From Brachycybe producta (lineage: Eukaryota > Arthropoda > Diplopoda > Playtdesmida > Andrognathidae), in assembly GCA_036925085.1 (NCBI GenBank), contig JAUPFP010000003.1:4335979-4399978 (forward strand): a DNA stretch of 64,000 bases, given 5' to 3'. Shown piece after piece: positions 18,001 to 29,229 of the stretch. The stretch's first letter is position 1. The number at the start of each line of letters is the position of its first letter. The notes under the pieces were generated by a model. It made no database searches, had not been told where the DNA came from, and saw nothing but the letters and a program-made list of their open reading frames with translations. The translations under genes were made by a program, and so were the position numbers.

Positions 18001-18870
18001 TACACAGTGTGGCTCTCGTATACTAGTGAGCTGTGAGTATAAAGGTCGGGACACCTATGATCGGGAAGAGACAGGACCAGAAAGACGGGCCACACTCCGG
18101 CCTTATTTCGGTCCGGTAATCTGCTAAAGACACTCGAGTCTGAGAAAACACTCCATGAGCTTTCATTCTGCTTCGAGATCGTGACGTTGCATGATGCTTC
18201 TTTTAAGATATATGGCTGCGTGCCGAGAGCGGACCGTTACTGGGACAAAAAAGTACACGCGACAATATTCACCAAAGATCCGGTATGGGGGGATGTTGGG
18301 CTATGCGCCAGAGCACGGTCCTGTAACGGCATGCTGCTGTGAGAACAGACGCATTAAGTTTAACGGTCCAACTTAGCCACCAGGTTAAGTCCATCACTCG
18401 GCCGATCGCCTCCAGAGCTCTGACTCGGCCCGAACATGTGGCCCGAACATGTGTCCCGATCTTAAGCACCCTGTCTTCGACATTTCGGCCGGTAGATTCT
18501 CGATTTTTTGGCTAATGTTTTTGCTGATCTGTTCCAGTGTCCGTGGCTTGTTAGCCTACACTTAGCCTATCACATGTCCCACACAAAAAGAAGTCTGGGG
18601 CTTTTAAATCGGGTGACCTTTGGTGGTCAGTGCAATGTCGCCCAAAACGTGAGATAACACATTCGTCACAATTTCCGCACGTGTTCACGTGGTGTGTGCT
18701 TGTTCATAATGAATTTTGCACTACTGTCTTACAAAAATGAAAACAAAATAATGACAGACAATGTTTAAAAACAAAATGGCGACATTTTCAAATAGGAAGG
18801 ATGACATTTGGACCACCCTGTATTTTTAAGAATCTATTTTAAATTGAAATCAAATTCTGCGAGCCACTAT
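18001..18870 (+). other. GC-richer unassigned region with a short open frame
   Basis: From about 18000 to 18600 base composition is visibly richer in G+C than its surroundings and shares no repeat with the rest of the window. A frame open from about 18124 to 18342 encodes about 72 residues including YGCVPRADRYWDKKVHA. I do not recognise it. It may be an exon, a fragment of an unknown element, or chance. No splice context was established. From 18660 on the sequence is AT-rich and empty. Confidence 0.3.
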
Positions 18871-18877
18871 TTTAGCG

Positions 18878-19082
18878 CAGGCAATTAGAAAACGGGATGA
18901 ACAGAAGTTGGCTCCGCCCCTTTTTATGACGACCGACAACTTCTAATTGGTTGGTTATGTAGTATGACGTCACATGCTCCGCCCCTTTCAACGTCGAACC
19001 ACACAACAAACCTATTAGAAGTTGCCAGTCGTCGTAAAAAGGGCGGAGCCAACTTCTGTGCATCCCGTTTTCTAATTGCCTG
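18878..19082. mobile_element. ACAGGCA-type fold-back MITE, copy A2
   Basis: Ends CAGGCAATTAGAAAACGGGA and its inverted partner, with inner TGACGTCA and three GC boxes. The flanks share only CTATTTT, so the target duplication is degraded. Confidence 0.85.
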
Positions 19083-19481
19083 TCTATTTTTTACGTGAAA
19101 TACCCCATAAAGGCACATCAATCCCAAAAAAAATACTTTTTCTTTGAAAGAATTGTCAAGAAGGCAAAAAGCAACCATCCTTCCAGATTCTTTACAACAG
19201 AAAAAAAAAGCCATTAATTTCCAACTGCGCCCTTAGAAAAGCATAAGTAGAGGTCTCTACTTAAACACTTAATGGTTGTAGAAACATAAGAAGAAGAAAA
19301 AAAAAAAAACTCAAAAGTTCTGTCAGAAAAAAAAGGCACCACAATTTGTCAAAACTGCAAATGGTAACAAAAAAACAAAAAGCTCACTGAATTACATGGA
19401 ATAACAGTGTGCTGCTAATCTTGGTGAAGGCGGTGGCTGGCAGTTCAAGGCTGTGTGTGTGTGCAATTGTCACACAAATTC

Positions 19482-19688
19482 ACAGGCGATTTGGAAACGA
19501 GACAAACACAAGTTGGCTCCGCCCTTTTTGACGACCGGCAACTTCTAATTGGTTGGTTATGTAGTCTGACGTCACATGCTCCTCCTGCCTTTTCAACATC
19601 GAATCACACAACAAACCAATTAGAAGTTGCAGGTCGTCATAAAAAGGGTGGAGCCAACTTATGTTTGTCCCGATTTCTAATTGCCTGT
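19482..19688. mobile_element. ACAGGCA-type fold-back MITE, copy A3, with 9-bp duplication
   Basis: Same structure as A2. CACAAATTC occurs directly outside both ends (19473-19481 and 19689-19697), a perfect 9-bp target duplication, which is the length made by Mutator-like transposases. Confidence 0.9.
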
Positions 19689-19698
19689 CACAAATTCT

Positions 19699-20190
19699 AC
19701 TTGAACTCGTCGTTTTCACGGCGATAGTTCTTTCGTGAGTAGCTTTCATGAAAGTTGCGATAGTTTACTCTCACGATAGCAACTGTTTACACGTCTTGAA
19801 GTACCCGTGATAGTTCTGTCACATGACAGTGTGACATCTACATCACAGATATCACTGAGTCAACGACAGTGTTGCCTCTCTCCATTTAGAAGACAGGCAA
19901 TTAGAAAACGGGATGAACAGAAGTTGGCTCCGCCCTTTTTATGACGACCGGCAACTTCTAATTGGTTGGTTATGTAGTCTGACGTCACATGCTCCGCCCT
20001 TTTCAACGTCGAACCACACAACAAACCAGTTAGAAGTTGCCGGTCATCATAAAAAGGGCGGAGCCAACTTATGTTCGTCCCGATTTCTAAATGCCTGTGA
20101 TAGTGACTATCATAATATGGTTTGCACGATGATAGTTCTCGCGATAGTTGCTGCTGTCATGACAGAAACTATCGTGAAAACGAGCTTTGA
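19699..20190. repeat. Repeat K, copy 1, split by MITE A4
   Basis: Inverted blocks of GATAGTTCTTTCGTGA and ACTATCGTGAAAACGAG type. A second copy lies at 31361-31768. The two copies match on both sides of A4 (19894-20097), so A4 inserted into K. Class unknown. Confidence 0.5.
19894..20097. mobile_element. ACAGGCA-type fold-back MITE, copy A4
   Basis: A full-length copy with both ends, intact TGACGTCA and GC boxes, inserted within repeat K. No clear target duplication. Confidence 0.85.
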
Positions 20191-21118
20191 GTTGGGATTC
20201 TTTAGGAGCGACCGCGCTATTCGTTATTCGCGACCGCGTCTGCAAGTCTTTCACAATCATAGTCGCTGTTCGTGCCACACCGCGATTCCTTTACAGGTGG
20301 TTGTTGTGCGACTCGTGAGCGACCGAGACAAGTCTCTCTGATGTTGTTTCGACGAATTAATGTAAGCATAAATAAATTCGGCAGAAAAAAAACTTTCTGC
20401 CACTACGATTACGACTGCTCTACGAGCAGTATAGTCGCAATCGCACAGTTGAGACACCGGGGTCGTGTACTCTGGTCGCCGGTCGCGTTCGTGTCAAAGG
20501 AACTAACTGCTCAGATACATTGAAATATGGAATCAAGTATGGTTGCCCTTTGCAGTCGCCCCTAAAGAATCTCACCTTTACAATTTGCATCGAATTCCCA
20601 CATAAAAATGACTATGTTCAAACTAGGAGTATGCCCGTCAAAAAACCGATCAAATCTGATATTTCATGCAATGTAAAACTCTTGATTCCAGTGGAAGATT
20701 CGGCTTTTTCGAGCCACCGGAACAAAGAAATATTCGCGTACAATAAGAAAAAATGAAAACATGATGACATAAGCCTATCTTGTTAAACTGAAGAAGTGAA
20801 TCTTACAAATGCAATTGTTCTCAACACCCAAAAATATGCATGGCACCTCAAAATACGTTACAGTTTAATTATAACTACGCCATGATTGTACACCCATAAT
20901 TAGCTTCATACAAATGACATCGTCTCTCCGGTAGGTTTTGTCATTATGTCACCTGGTAACCTTGTCGTACGTGGTTTTAGACCATGAATAGGGGTAGAGA
21001 CGGAGCACCTGCAAGAACCTTGGGACCAACATGACCTTTGGAATGCAATGACGATAATAACAAACAATTCATCGTGAGCAACTACTGCGCCAACAATGTC
21101 CCATATGCACTGCCACCA
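20191..21118. other. Unassigned sequence
   Basis: No gene recognised. It holds scattered GCGACCG motifs near 20205-20330. The short frames are without family resemblance. Confidence 0.4.
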
Positions 21119-21147
21119 CAGGCAATTAGAAAACGGGATGAACAAAG
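21119..21147 (+). repeat. Terminal fragment of an ACAGGCA-type MITE
   Basis: Only the left end CAGGCAATTAGAAAACGGGA plus a few bases remains, directly before a minisatellite. Confidence 0.6.
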
Positions 21148-21149
21148 GG

Positions 21150-21430
21150 AAAAACAAGGCATTAGGCCTTGTTCCATTGTGGTGAAAATTATCAAAAAAG
21201 TTCAAATTTTCACCCCAGTGGAAACAAGGCCCTTAAAATATTAAAAAAGTTCAAATTTTCAATCCCAGTGGAAATAAGGCATTAGGCCTTGTTTCCATTG
21301 GGATAAAAATTATCCGAAAGTTCAAATTTTCAATCCCAGTGGAAACAAGGCATTAAGCCATGTTTCCATTGGGGTGACAATTTTCAAAAAAAAAGTTCAA
21401 ATTTTTCACCCCAATGGAAACAAGAACTTC
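21150..21430. repeat. Minisatellite with palindromic units
   Basis: About four units of roughly 65-80 bp built from AAAGTTCAAATTTTCA, CCCAGTGGAAACAAGGC and the inverted GCCTTGTTTCCATTGGG. Each unit can fold on itself. Confidence 0.7.
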
Positions 21431-22740
21431 AGAAACAAGTTAACGGGAGTGACACACACACACTCGTACCAGAGAAGTGGCAGACAAACGGTGTCCTGCA
21501 AGATTGTTAGCGGCGACTGTAAAACGACGGTTGTCAAAGAAATAACGTCGAATTCGATCAGAAATCCAGGGATCACTCTGAGCTCGTTTACTGTAGCGTC
21601 TCATAAATGGCATAGCCATTGAAATACAGTAAAAATGTAGTGTTGTTGATGGTGATTTTGGTGACTTTATGGAACCAACCGAAAAAACAAACACAAAAAA
21701 CCGGTGCCCCCATCCCAACTTAAATTCCACCTTGTTTTTTTAAAATAAAAATCCTTAAAAAAAACTTATTTCGAATATTTTCATGGCTGATTTTTCAATG
21801 CAAATTTTCACTAAGAAGAAGAAAAAAAAAAAAAAACACATTTTTGAACCAAAAAAAAAAAATCACAAAAAAAAAAAACTTTTCGGTGTCAAAATTTTAG
21901 CAAAAAGGTTAACAATTTCACAAATTAGCTTAAAGAACAAGAAGAAAATAAATAACTAAGATGAGATTTTGTCTCTCAAAAATTTGGTCATCATCACTCT
22001 GGAAATACACAAATGATAATGATGATAGTGATTAAGAGATCCCCCCGATTTGCGACTATAGGAAGATAAAAAGAAGAAGAAAAAGTGGGGGTGGAAGAAA
22101 TTTTATATTCTTGCTGCTTGATGTTCATTATGATGATGATGATGATGATGATGATGAATGTAATCAAATGGGAAAAAACTGGGTCAAGGCATCACTTTCT
22201 TTCTTAAGAAAAGAAAGGATAAAAATTGTGTGGGTGGAATAAAGATTGTTCGCTTTTCAAGAAGAAGGACGAAGAAAACAGAAAACACCCTAATAATAAT
22301 TATTGAAGAGCAAAAAAAAAAAAACACAGACAAAAATTGCACAAAATTAACTTATTATTATAAAATATTTTCAAGTTTTGAAGACAACAAAACAACAAGA
22401 AAAAAGAGGAACAGAAGCAAAATTCACCACTCTGCTGCCATCATTTCACTTCAGAAAACTTCTAAAAAAAATTTAAAAAACAGCGAGTTCATGTTGGCAA
22501 ATATATACCAGAAAAAAAGATACAGAAGTAGAAAAGTAGAGAAAAAAATCCTTGCAAAAAGAAAAACTAGAAATTTTTATTCCCCTTTCTCCTATGGAGA
22601 GTGTGTGTGTTTATCTCTTGTGATATCTATGAGATGCGGGGGTGGAAAGTCGAGACTGAAAAACTCTGATCGAACTAAAAAGCTAATCCAAAACATGCAC
22701 ACAACATCATCACCATCAGCATCAGGCACAGAAAGAGTAA
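21431..22740. other. AT-rich, A-run-rich sequence without a gene
   Basis: Long A-runs (for example 21818-21880) and a (GAT)n microsatellite at about 22131-22156. Open frames here are lysine-rich products of A-runs. Confidence 0.6.
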
Positions 22741-22741
22741 A

Positions 22742-22744
<3 letters not shown>

Positions 22745-22772
<28 letters not shown>

Positions 22773-23005
22773 CGCGGTAACCATGACAACAAGAGATGCT
22801 GTATCGCCTCTACACGCACTGCGTGTTGCAGAGACAAACACACACGCTTCTCTTTCTCTCTCTCTCTGTCTCACTGTTTCTGTCTCTCTCTCTCTCTCTC
22901 TGTCTCACTGTTTCTGTCTCTCTCTCTCTCGCTCCCCCACTCTCTCTCTCTCCCTTTCTATCTCTCTCTATCTATCTCTGTTTCTCTTTCTCTCTCATCT
23001 CTTCC
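22745..23005. repeat. (GA)n and (TC)n microsatellites
   Basis: A GA tract at 22745-22772 and TC/TCTG tracts at about 22850-23005. The long frame at 22230-23081 depends on them and is not a gene. Confidence 0.85.
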
Positions 23006-23600
23006 ACCCCCACATCGTCCAATCAAATTCAATTCGCAATGGTTTACAACTACGATAATAAAAGAAGTACATGATCCGTGATAACTAGAAATGGCGGATT
23101 TGCCATGTTATTTATTTTTTTGATTGTGTTATTGGTTTTTGATAAAACACGTCAGAAACATTATTTACAAGTTATGTAAGTGTTTATGAGAGATCTGTGG
23201 GTCCGAATTCAAGAAAGAGTTTTGTGGCACATCAACTTCTGTACCGAAGAAGTTGGAGAAACGAACACAAGAGACTCCTTTTGTTGGCCGGATTTCACTG
23301 CAAAATGAAACCCGGCTGGCTTGTCACAAAAATTAAGGATGGGATTGATTTCAATCAAATGATTTATGCTTTAAATCTAAAGAAAAGAAAAGAAAATCGG
23401 ATTTTTTATCCACCCTGGCCAAAACTGACCACTTCGAATGTTTCCTTTAAAAATACATTGCAACCACGTACAAACCACAGCTCAACCACCTGCAACTTCC
23501 TTCGAAGTCGCAATCGACCACCAAAAGTAGTCTGTGAGCCAAGACCATAAAGGCAGCGACTAAAAAAGGCCTGAGTTTACACGGACTACTTTGTGTATCC
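23006..23600. other. Unassigned sequence
   Basis: No repeat partner in the window and no recognised coding sequence. Confidence 0.4.
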
Positions 23601-23601
23601 C

Positions 23602-23854
23602 GTCAACCACTTCGTGGTGCTACTTTGTGTATATGTTACTGACACTAAAAAAAAATCAGTGTTTCTGCAGATTTTCTAGGCAATCTGCAAAACCACCAAA
23701 AACCACGCAAAATTCAACACATTTTAGGCAATTTGCAGAATTACTAAAACAAACAACCTGGTGGCTTTACACACTGCCTAAGAAATCTGCGGGATCAGTG
23801 ATTTCGCAGATTGACAGTAACATATCCACAAAGTAGCACCACGAAGTGGTTGAC
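23602..23854. mobile_element. Fold-back MITE U with long terminal inverted repeats
   Basis: GTCAACCACTTCGTGGTGCT at the left is mirrored at the right, with about 43 bp per arm and nearly perfect pairing. The inner part repeats AAATCTGCAGATT-like motifs. A fragment lies at 5330-5420. Target duplication not clear. Confidence 0.7.
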
Positions 23855-23931
23855 ATGGACCACTCGGTGGTCCATGTGAAGAAAACCATATAAAACTATG
23901 GTGATCACTTGATGATCATTGATCACAAACA

Positions 23932-24132
23932 CAGGCAATTAGAAAACGAGAAGAACAGAAGTTGGCTCCTCCCTTGTATGACGAACGGCAACTTCTAATT
24001 GGTTTGTTGTTTGGTTCGACATTGAAAAGCGCGGAGCATGCGACTTCAGACTACATAACCAACCAATGAAGTTGCCGTTCGTCATAAAAAGGGCGGAGCC
24101 AACTTCTGTTCATCCCATTTTCTAATTGCCTG
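23932..24132. mobile_element. ACAGGCA-type fold-back MITE, copy A5
   Basis: Both ends present. The inner CRE-like site is mutated (GCGACTTCA). The flanks share ACAAAC only. Confidence 0.8.
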
Positions 24133-24239
24133 TCAGACAAACAGGCGGTGGTCGCCACTTGTTGCAACGCTCAAACTACTCATCACGGCCACTGTGGTGC
24201 AAAAATAAAACAAAGTGACGGTGGCTTATGAGAAATACC

Positions 24240-24415
24240 TCCTATCTAATCGTTTGCATCGCCCTTTTATGAGCGTCATACCAAATATTAACCAATTAGA
24301 AATTAAAAGGGCGGGGCATGTGACATCAGACCAAGTAACTAACCAATTAGAAATTAATGACGCTCATAAAAGGGCGGGGGCAAACGAAAAGTTAGTGCTG
24401 GGCCTAGAGATGAAT
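24240..24415. mobile_element. CCGCCCTTTTATGA-type MITE, copy B1 (ends degraded)
   Basis: Inverted CGTTTGCATCGCCCTTTTAT and its complement flank inner arms with CCAATTAGAAATTA. The outer ACAGGC ends are not recognisable. Confidence 0.6.
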
Positions 24416-24793
24416 GTAAATTGCAGATAGTTTGGAAATCTAAACATTGAAGCTAAATGAAAAGAGGGCTCTGATTGTTTAGAAAGAGCAATCATTCATT
24501 TAGCCTCAATGTACAGCTGTTTCATCAATGTGACGTCACATTTATATATATGTTTATTAACGTAAAAGTCACACTGATGTATAAATCAATGAATAATATA
24601 AAATCTGTGCAGACAAACACGGAGTAAATTATACACGCACAGCTAAACACTGCTAAGGTCACCAAATTTAGTACGTCGCGCGCGTGCGTGCAACCATCAA
24701 CACTTCTTATTGACATCAACAATGGACAATGGTCAATTCATTGAACTGTCCGATGCCTAGCAACCCTACATCCCCAGGGCCCTCCCCACAGAA

Positions 24794-24977
24794 CAGGCAA
24801 GCAAGCGCAGTAAAATACAGTCGTTTGCCCCGCCCCTTTTTATGCGGAACGGCAACATCTAATTGGTTTGTTAAGTGGTTTCACGTCACATGCCGCGTCC
24901 TTTTTCAGTTTCTATTTGGTATGACGCTCATAAAAGGGCGGGGCAAACGACTGTATTGTACTACGCTTACTTGCCTG
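24794..24977. mobile_element. ACAGGCA-type MITE, copy B2
   Basis: Ends CAGGCAAGCAAGCGCAGTAA and its inverted partner, then TCGTTTGCCCCGCCC. Target duplication not clear. Confidence 0.75.
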
Positions 24978-24998
24978 TCACGCAGGCGGCTTATAAAT

Positions 24999-25193
24999 AC
25001 AGGCAAGTGTAGGCAGCACTAGCTTTTCGTTTGCTCCATCCCTTTTATGCGCGTCAGATCAAATATCAACCAGTTAGAAATTGATAAGGGCGGAGCATGT
25101 GACATCATACCCAGTAACAAACCAATTAAAAACTGATGACGCTCATAAAAGGGCGGAGCAAACGAAAAGATAGTGCTGGCAACACTTGCCTGT
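24999..25193. mobile_element. ACAGGCA-type MITE, copy B3, with 9-bp duplication
   Basis: Ends ACAGGCAAGTGT and ACACTTGCCTGT. CTTATAAAT lies directly outside both ends (24990-24998 and 25194-25202). Confidence 0.9.
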
Positions 25194-25449
25194 CTTATAA
25201 ATTATAGCATGTGACGTTATTATGATGTCATACACACACAAAACGCTATTATAAAAGTGTATTACATCTCAGTAATCCCACACAGGTGGGTTGATTATTA
25301 TCCCAAAAAAATAAATAAATACTTTGTAAAATAATGAACTAAAAAAACATAAACATAAAAACTCTCAGCACACCCACTCGCATCCAGAAACAATTACAGC
25401 CAAAATGTAGAGAGAGAGAGAGTAGGCAGGCCTACATTTACAAAACCTT

Positions 25450-26883
25450 AAGCCCCTATCACACTAGCAACTTTTGATGCAATAAAACGTGCAATGTGAC
25501 ATGCAACTTCAATGTTTATAGTGTGATATGACATGCAACTTGATAAAACTTTATTATTAACTAGTGTGAGACTCAGTCTCACTGAGTTGATCAGGTTCAA
25601 CTTTGAGAGACTTTTCAAGTAAACTTTCTGACAAACAACCAATCAGGCCATTTGCCGGAAATGACATTTGTAACATTGAACGAATTCCCGGTTTCATGAC
25701 CTCCGGTTTATGAACTTCCTGTTAGTTGATCGCAATATGGACACAAACCAAGGGAGCAGATCGGGTGGGTGGAAAGTCATTTTATTTTTTTAGATGCGTT
25801 TTACTTGGATATTCAGAATAGAATTGAAATTTTAAAATTCAGTAAAACGCGGATTAAAAGTAAAATGGCTTCCGATAACGTACGAGATTCACCCCAATGT
25901 GTCGGCCCCTTGACATAAACGAAGTTTTGAAAACTTGATTGGCAAACTAAGTTGCATAGTGTGATATAGAAGTTAATAGATTATATATTAAATAATTATT
26001 ATATATATAATATCCCAGGTCTGTGTGTGTGTGGAGTAACTGTACAAAACCATTGAAGCACGTCGGAATTTATATAAATTTGAATAAATGAACCGTTTTT
26101 TTTTCTCAAGGTCAACTATATGTTGAACTCTTCCTTTGGAAAGTGTAGAAGGGGGAGAGAGAAAAGTGGGAGGGGGTGAGGGGAAAAGGTTAGAAAGTGT
26201 AGAAGGGGGAGAGAAACGTGGAGGGGGGAAAAAGTGGGATGGGTGACTGAAATTGAAATGAAAGAAGTAAAAAAAGGAAAAACGACGCGCATGCGCACTG
26301 TGAATTGTGTGTGTATGTGTGTGTGTGTAACATCGGAATTTATATAAATTTAAATGAATGAACCGTTTTTTTCTCAAGGTCATATGTTGCACACTCCCCA
26401 ACCAAGAACACCATGATATTAAATTGGAGAGGGGAAAAGATTGGAAAGTGTAGAAGGGGGGAGAGAAACGTGGAGGGGGGAAAAAGTGGGAGGGGGTGAC
26501 TGAAATTGAAATGAAAGAAGTAAAAAAAGGAAAAAAAGACGCGCATGCGCACACCAGAGAAAATGAAACGCTCATTTTCTCTTTCAAATATAAAAAAGGG
26601 GAGGGGATAATAGTAGCAAAATTAAACTAGAATTTTTTTGCTCCGCCCTTTTATGAATTGGGTTGTTGGGTTTGTTACTTGGTCTGATGGCATAAAAGGG
26701 CGGAGGAAAAGAAATTCTAATGCTGGGCACAATTGCCTGTGAATTTTGCTCCCGTCATTTATGACGGGTTACCCCACTAGTATTATAATAGTTTATAGAT
26801 TACAAAATTCTAGTTGCAAGTCACATCACAGGCTGCATTGCAGGTTGACTTGCATTGGAGGTTGCTAGTGTAATACGGGCTTT
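25450..26883. mobile_element. MITE J1, split by Helitron-like element C3
   Basis: Terminal inverted repeats AAGCCCCTATCACACTAGCA and the matching right end AAAGCCCGTATTACACTAGC. A second, uninterrupted copy is at 53208-53813. TA/TTA-like target bases are seen. No transposase. Confidence 0.75.
26013..26780 (+). mobile_element. Helitron-like element, copy C3 (internally duplicated)
   Basis: Starts TCCCAGGTCTGTGTGTG, ends hairpin CCCGTCATTTATGACGGG plus TTACCCCACTAG, next base T. The GGAATTTATATAAATTT plus polypurine block occurs twice (from 26066 and from 26335), so this copy is partly duplicated. It carries the fold-back segment also seen in C2. Confidence 0.75.
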
Positions 26884-27185
26884 ATATGTGTTTTGTTTGT
26901 TTGTTTGTTTAAATTTTTTTAAAAAAACGAAGTACGACCAATCGATAGAAAAAAGGTCTTAGTTACAAATACAACAACAATGAGAAATTCATCCATGTGA
27001 TGTGACTACATTTATTTTTTTTTCACTAAGCCATAAAACAACCATTTGTCATTATTTGACATGTATCTTCTTCATTGCTAGCCTCCTACAGGAAAAGAAA
27101 CCTCAAGAATACGAGCATGCGCACGTAATATTCAGATCTGCACGAGATGGTCGTGCAAAATGGCAAATGTTACAATATTATAAGA
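26884..27185. other. Unassigned sequence
   Basis: A short (TTTG)n near 26890-26910 and otherwise AT-rich sequence. No gene seen. Confidence 0.4.
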
Positions 27186-27189
27186 TAGC

Positions 27190-27690
27190 CACCTCTTTAA
27201 GAGCCTAGATACACCTCCATCTTGTAGTATTGAGTAGACGACAGTGGTAGGTGGTGTTGCTAAAATTTTCAGAAATAAGTCTCACAATCGTTCAATCAAG
27301 ATACATTAAATCGCAAAATGCAATAGAAAGTATTTTTCATTAAGTGATCGCTGTATATAAATTTTGAAAAAGTCCTTCTGTTTTTAAATATTGGTTAAAA
27401 TCGTACATTTTTTAACTCCATGTTAAATCTCATAGACCCGAAAAACCCTAACAGAAAAGTTTGAATAACTCTCGTTAAAAACAATTTAAAGCAATAACAA
27501 AAAAACTTAGCACGTGCATTAATGTATTGTCTTCACGCTGATTCATTTTTAGAAGATTAGCACGTGCAGTTATTTTTCTATTAACTTTTATGTGACTTCA
27601 TACCTGGACAAAAACATTTTTATACCAAAAACGATCGGAGTGCCTACATTCAGGAAAATTTTGAATTAAACACGGTAACTAGACTCTTAA
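27190..27690. repeat. Large palindromic repeat, F-related, copy F'1
   Basis: Related to 51290-51660: shared TTAGCACGTGCA centre and ends near TAACTAGACTCTTAA. The arms are imperfect inverted repeats. No coding sequence. Confidence 0.5.
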
Positions 27691-27714
27691 TATACACTCG
27701 TCATTCACACATAT

Positions 27715-28330
27715 TCAAGGACTGATTACAAGGACTTGTTACCTACAAGTCTTGTCTGTAACAATTGTAGGTTACAAGTCCTTGTAATCACAACTTGGTT
27801 ACAGGTGTTTCACGAATATTTGTAAACCAAACTATAAGTCTTGTGAGTAACAACTGAAGCTTACAAGTGTAGGTAACAAGTTATTGGTAATAAGTGAAAT
27901 TTGACTTGTCTGTAACAAATGTAGTTAACAAAAAATGTCAGTATCCATAAAATAGTCGTTTTCTTTTCTTTGCCTGTAATTCCATAGTGTCAAAAACGTA
28001 AAAAAAAGTGTTTCATTAGGAAATAAGGTGTGTATTTTGTAAGGACATTCTCCTTAATTTCAAAACACTTGTAACACAATCTACCTACCTTTTGAGTTAT
28101 AGGTAGAAAATCTTTGGTTGGTAACAAGTGTCAGTAACAAGTTTGTCCACTACACTTGTTAGCAAACAAGTGTTTGCAAGTAATTCACTTGTAAACTTGT
28201 AAAAATTCACTGGAAATTACAAGTATACACTTGTACTTTTGCGTGAAACACTAATAAGTAGATATTTTACAAACTTGTAAAAATTTACTTGTTACTAACA
28301 AGTTTGGCGTTTTGTCAAACGGGCCCCAGG
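27715..28330. mobile_element. MITE H1 (left end missing)
   Basis: Dense in ACTTGT and ACAAGT motifs. The right end GTCAAACGGGCCCCAGG is the inverted form of the GGGGCCCGTTTCACAAAA terminus of H2 (46350-47227). The matching left terminus is not found. Confidence 0.6.
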
Positions 28331-28663
28331 TCTTCCTTTACTAATGTCTAAATGACAACTAGCCTCAATTAATTGTATGTCAAAAGTGAAATTTATCAAA
28401 TGTCTGTTTTGCCACTTTAGAACTTGCCTGCTTATTGGTTCTGACATTCCCAGGCTCCCCCCCCCCCCAATACAATACAATACAAGCGAGTTTTCAACTG
28501 GTGTTGCACAGTGCTATACAAAAATATATTGAATATAGTAAGATTAAGGTGTAATAATCTTATTTTTTAAAAAAAATCAAAGATGGTTCAGTGAAAAAAA
28601 GAAAACCCTGAAATGAATCTGTCAGTAACTAACAGTAAAATCGCAAGAAAAAAAAAGTTAAAC

Positions 28664-29227
28664 TCTTAAAGCGACCATTACCTCCAAAATGATTTTTAAA
28701 TTTTAAAATAAGTCTTTAAAACCATAAAAAACTTGAAAATGAAGTGATTTTTCCACGAGTCACCAAACGACGCCATTTTAAATTTCCAAAAACAAAAGTC
28801 CTCCCCCACCCCTATTTTTGTGGCAAAGGTTGTCACCCCACATTTGCAGAATTCCTTAATCAAATATAGGTATTTTCCCTATTCCTATTCAACTCAATAC
28901 AACCTTCCATGTGGGGAATAATTTAAATATTAAATCCAATAGTACTTTGAAATGAAACTTGTAATGTGAGCTGGTGATCGCAACACAATCAGAATTCGAG
29001 TAGAGAGGAGTAGACTTTGAGGAGAATTTCGTTGCCAATGTCTGTTGTTTGGTGGCGCATCTATCTGATAAAGTCCATTTATAGAAAGTCAACTGATTTT
29101 TAATTTTTTTAAATTATATTAATCACTTACTTTAAATTTTAAAATCGTTTTGGTAATCGTTGAATAATTCTTGACAATATTTTTTGACAAGAAATTTCTG
29201 GAGGTAATGGGTCTCTTTAAGCGAAAA
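28664..29227. repeat. Repeat G, copy 1, with terminal inverted repeats
   Basis: Ends CTTAAAGCGACCATTACCTC and the inverted GAGGTAATGGGTCTCTTTAAG. Each is followed inward by sequence related to TTTTAAATTTTAAAATAAGT. Parts recur at 41193, 44215, 51655 and 63718. TTAA at the edges suggests a TTAA target preference; this is inference. Confidence 0.55.
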
Positions 29228-29229
29228 AT

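Noticed and set aside
18490..18540. Stretch resembling the start of U2 snRNA (TTCTCG, TTTTTGGCTAA, ATCTGTTC)
   Set aside because: The similarity stops after about 35 bases, the branch-recognition and Sm regions are missing, and no snRNA promoter was seen.
22230..23081. 283-codon open frame on the plus strand
   Set aside because: It runs through A-runs, GA and TC microsatellites; the product is lysine-rich then Ser/Leu repeats, with no domain.
25988..26587. 199-codon minus-strand frame with related frames at 48.4-49.6 kb and 525-775
   Set aside because: They read the polypyrimidine block of the Helitron-like elements; the Phe/Ser/Pro-rich products mirror base composition only.
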